From an uncultured Bacteroidales bacterium (GTDB lineage: Bacteria; Bacteroidota; Bacteroidia; Bacteroidales; P3): a stretch of 6,152 bases of DNA. Below are positions 6,105 through 6,152 of the stretch, one piece after another (within the stretch, counting starts at the first letter, position 1; every line of letters begins with the position of its first letter). The notes under the pieces are model-generated. The model was not told the origin of the DNA. It ran no database searches and saw nothing but the letters and a program-made list of their open reading frames with translations. Made by a program: the position numbers and the translations under genes. The DNA is taken from the NCBI GenBank assembly GCA_905236405.1, contig CAJOQB010000026.1:1-6152 (forward strand). Direction: 5' to 3'.

Positions 6105-6152
6105 GGCAACTCGCCCTATATACATTATTATATTGTAACAATAAAAACAGAA

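Noticed and set aside
5463..6125. 220-codon minus-strand frame opposite the Lys-rich tail
   Set aside because: Cys/Gly/Leu-rich low-complexity translation of the repeat complement; no start context or family match.
6105..6152. Possible terminator after the OadA-like gene
   Set aside because: Only tiny inverted repeats (GGC/GCC at 6105-6115, and an A/T one near 6130) without a G+C stem followed by a T-run; a cotranscribed gene beyond the edge is as likely.

Overview
This 6.15-kb window looks like ordinary chromosomal DNA from a Bacteroidota bacterium, most likely order Bacteroidales. Three things point there: promoter-like sites of the Bacteroides type (TAnnTTTG at -7), start codons without clear Shine-Dalgarno sequences, and gene families that in this form are typical of the group (a rhomboid protease with a basic C-terminal extension, a membrane-anchored endonuclease/exonuclease/phosphatase protein, a short AroE, and an OadA-like carboxyltransferase). 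I cannot name the genus. No tRNA, rRNA, CRISPR array, insertion sequence or phage gene was seen.

The left half (1-2969) is transcribed leftward and seems to form two units. Rhomboid protease (2070-2969) and the membrane-anchored EEP protein (985-2058) are 11 bp apart and probably cotranscribed. After an 85-bp gap with a perfect -7 box on the minus strand come a UlaG-type metallo-beta-lactamase-fold hydrolase (162-899, GTG start) and, 19 bp further, a hotdog thioesterase of the fluoroacetyl-CoA thioesterase (FlK) type cut by the window edge (1-142).

The right half is transcribed rightward. A 95-bp divergent spacer carries a good promoter for aroE (3065-3808, shikimate dehydrogenase). The 247-bp spacer after aroE is dense: six copies of an 11-bp tandem repeat that begin inside the aroE stop region, an A/T-stem terminator-like hairpin, a -7 box immediately after it, and a leader of about 115 nt with three inverted repeats. 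It precedes a 682-codon carboxyltransferase gene of the OadA / pyruvate carboxylase subunit B family (4056-6104). The last 48 bp hold no gene or clear terminator.

The most interesting object is that last protein. Its carboxyltransferase barrel keeps the expected metal, carboxy-lysine and catalytic threonine positions, but the C-terminal biotinyl/lipoyl-like domain has Tyr where the biotinylated Lys should be. It is followed by an 85-residue Lys/Ala/Thr/Pro tail that resembles histone H1 and includes a 16-residue (48-bp) tandem repeat. It may be a carboxyltransferase that depends on a carrier protein in trans and has a repurposed C-terminus. This is inference. The rest of the window is mostly standard housekeeping or conserved accessory content.
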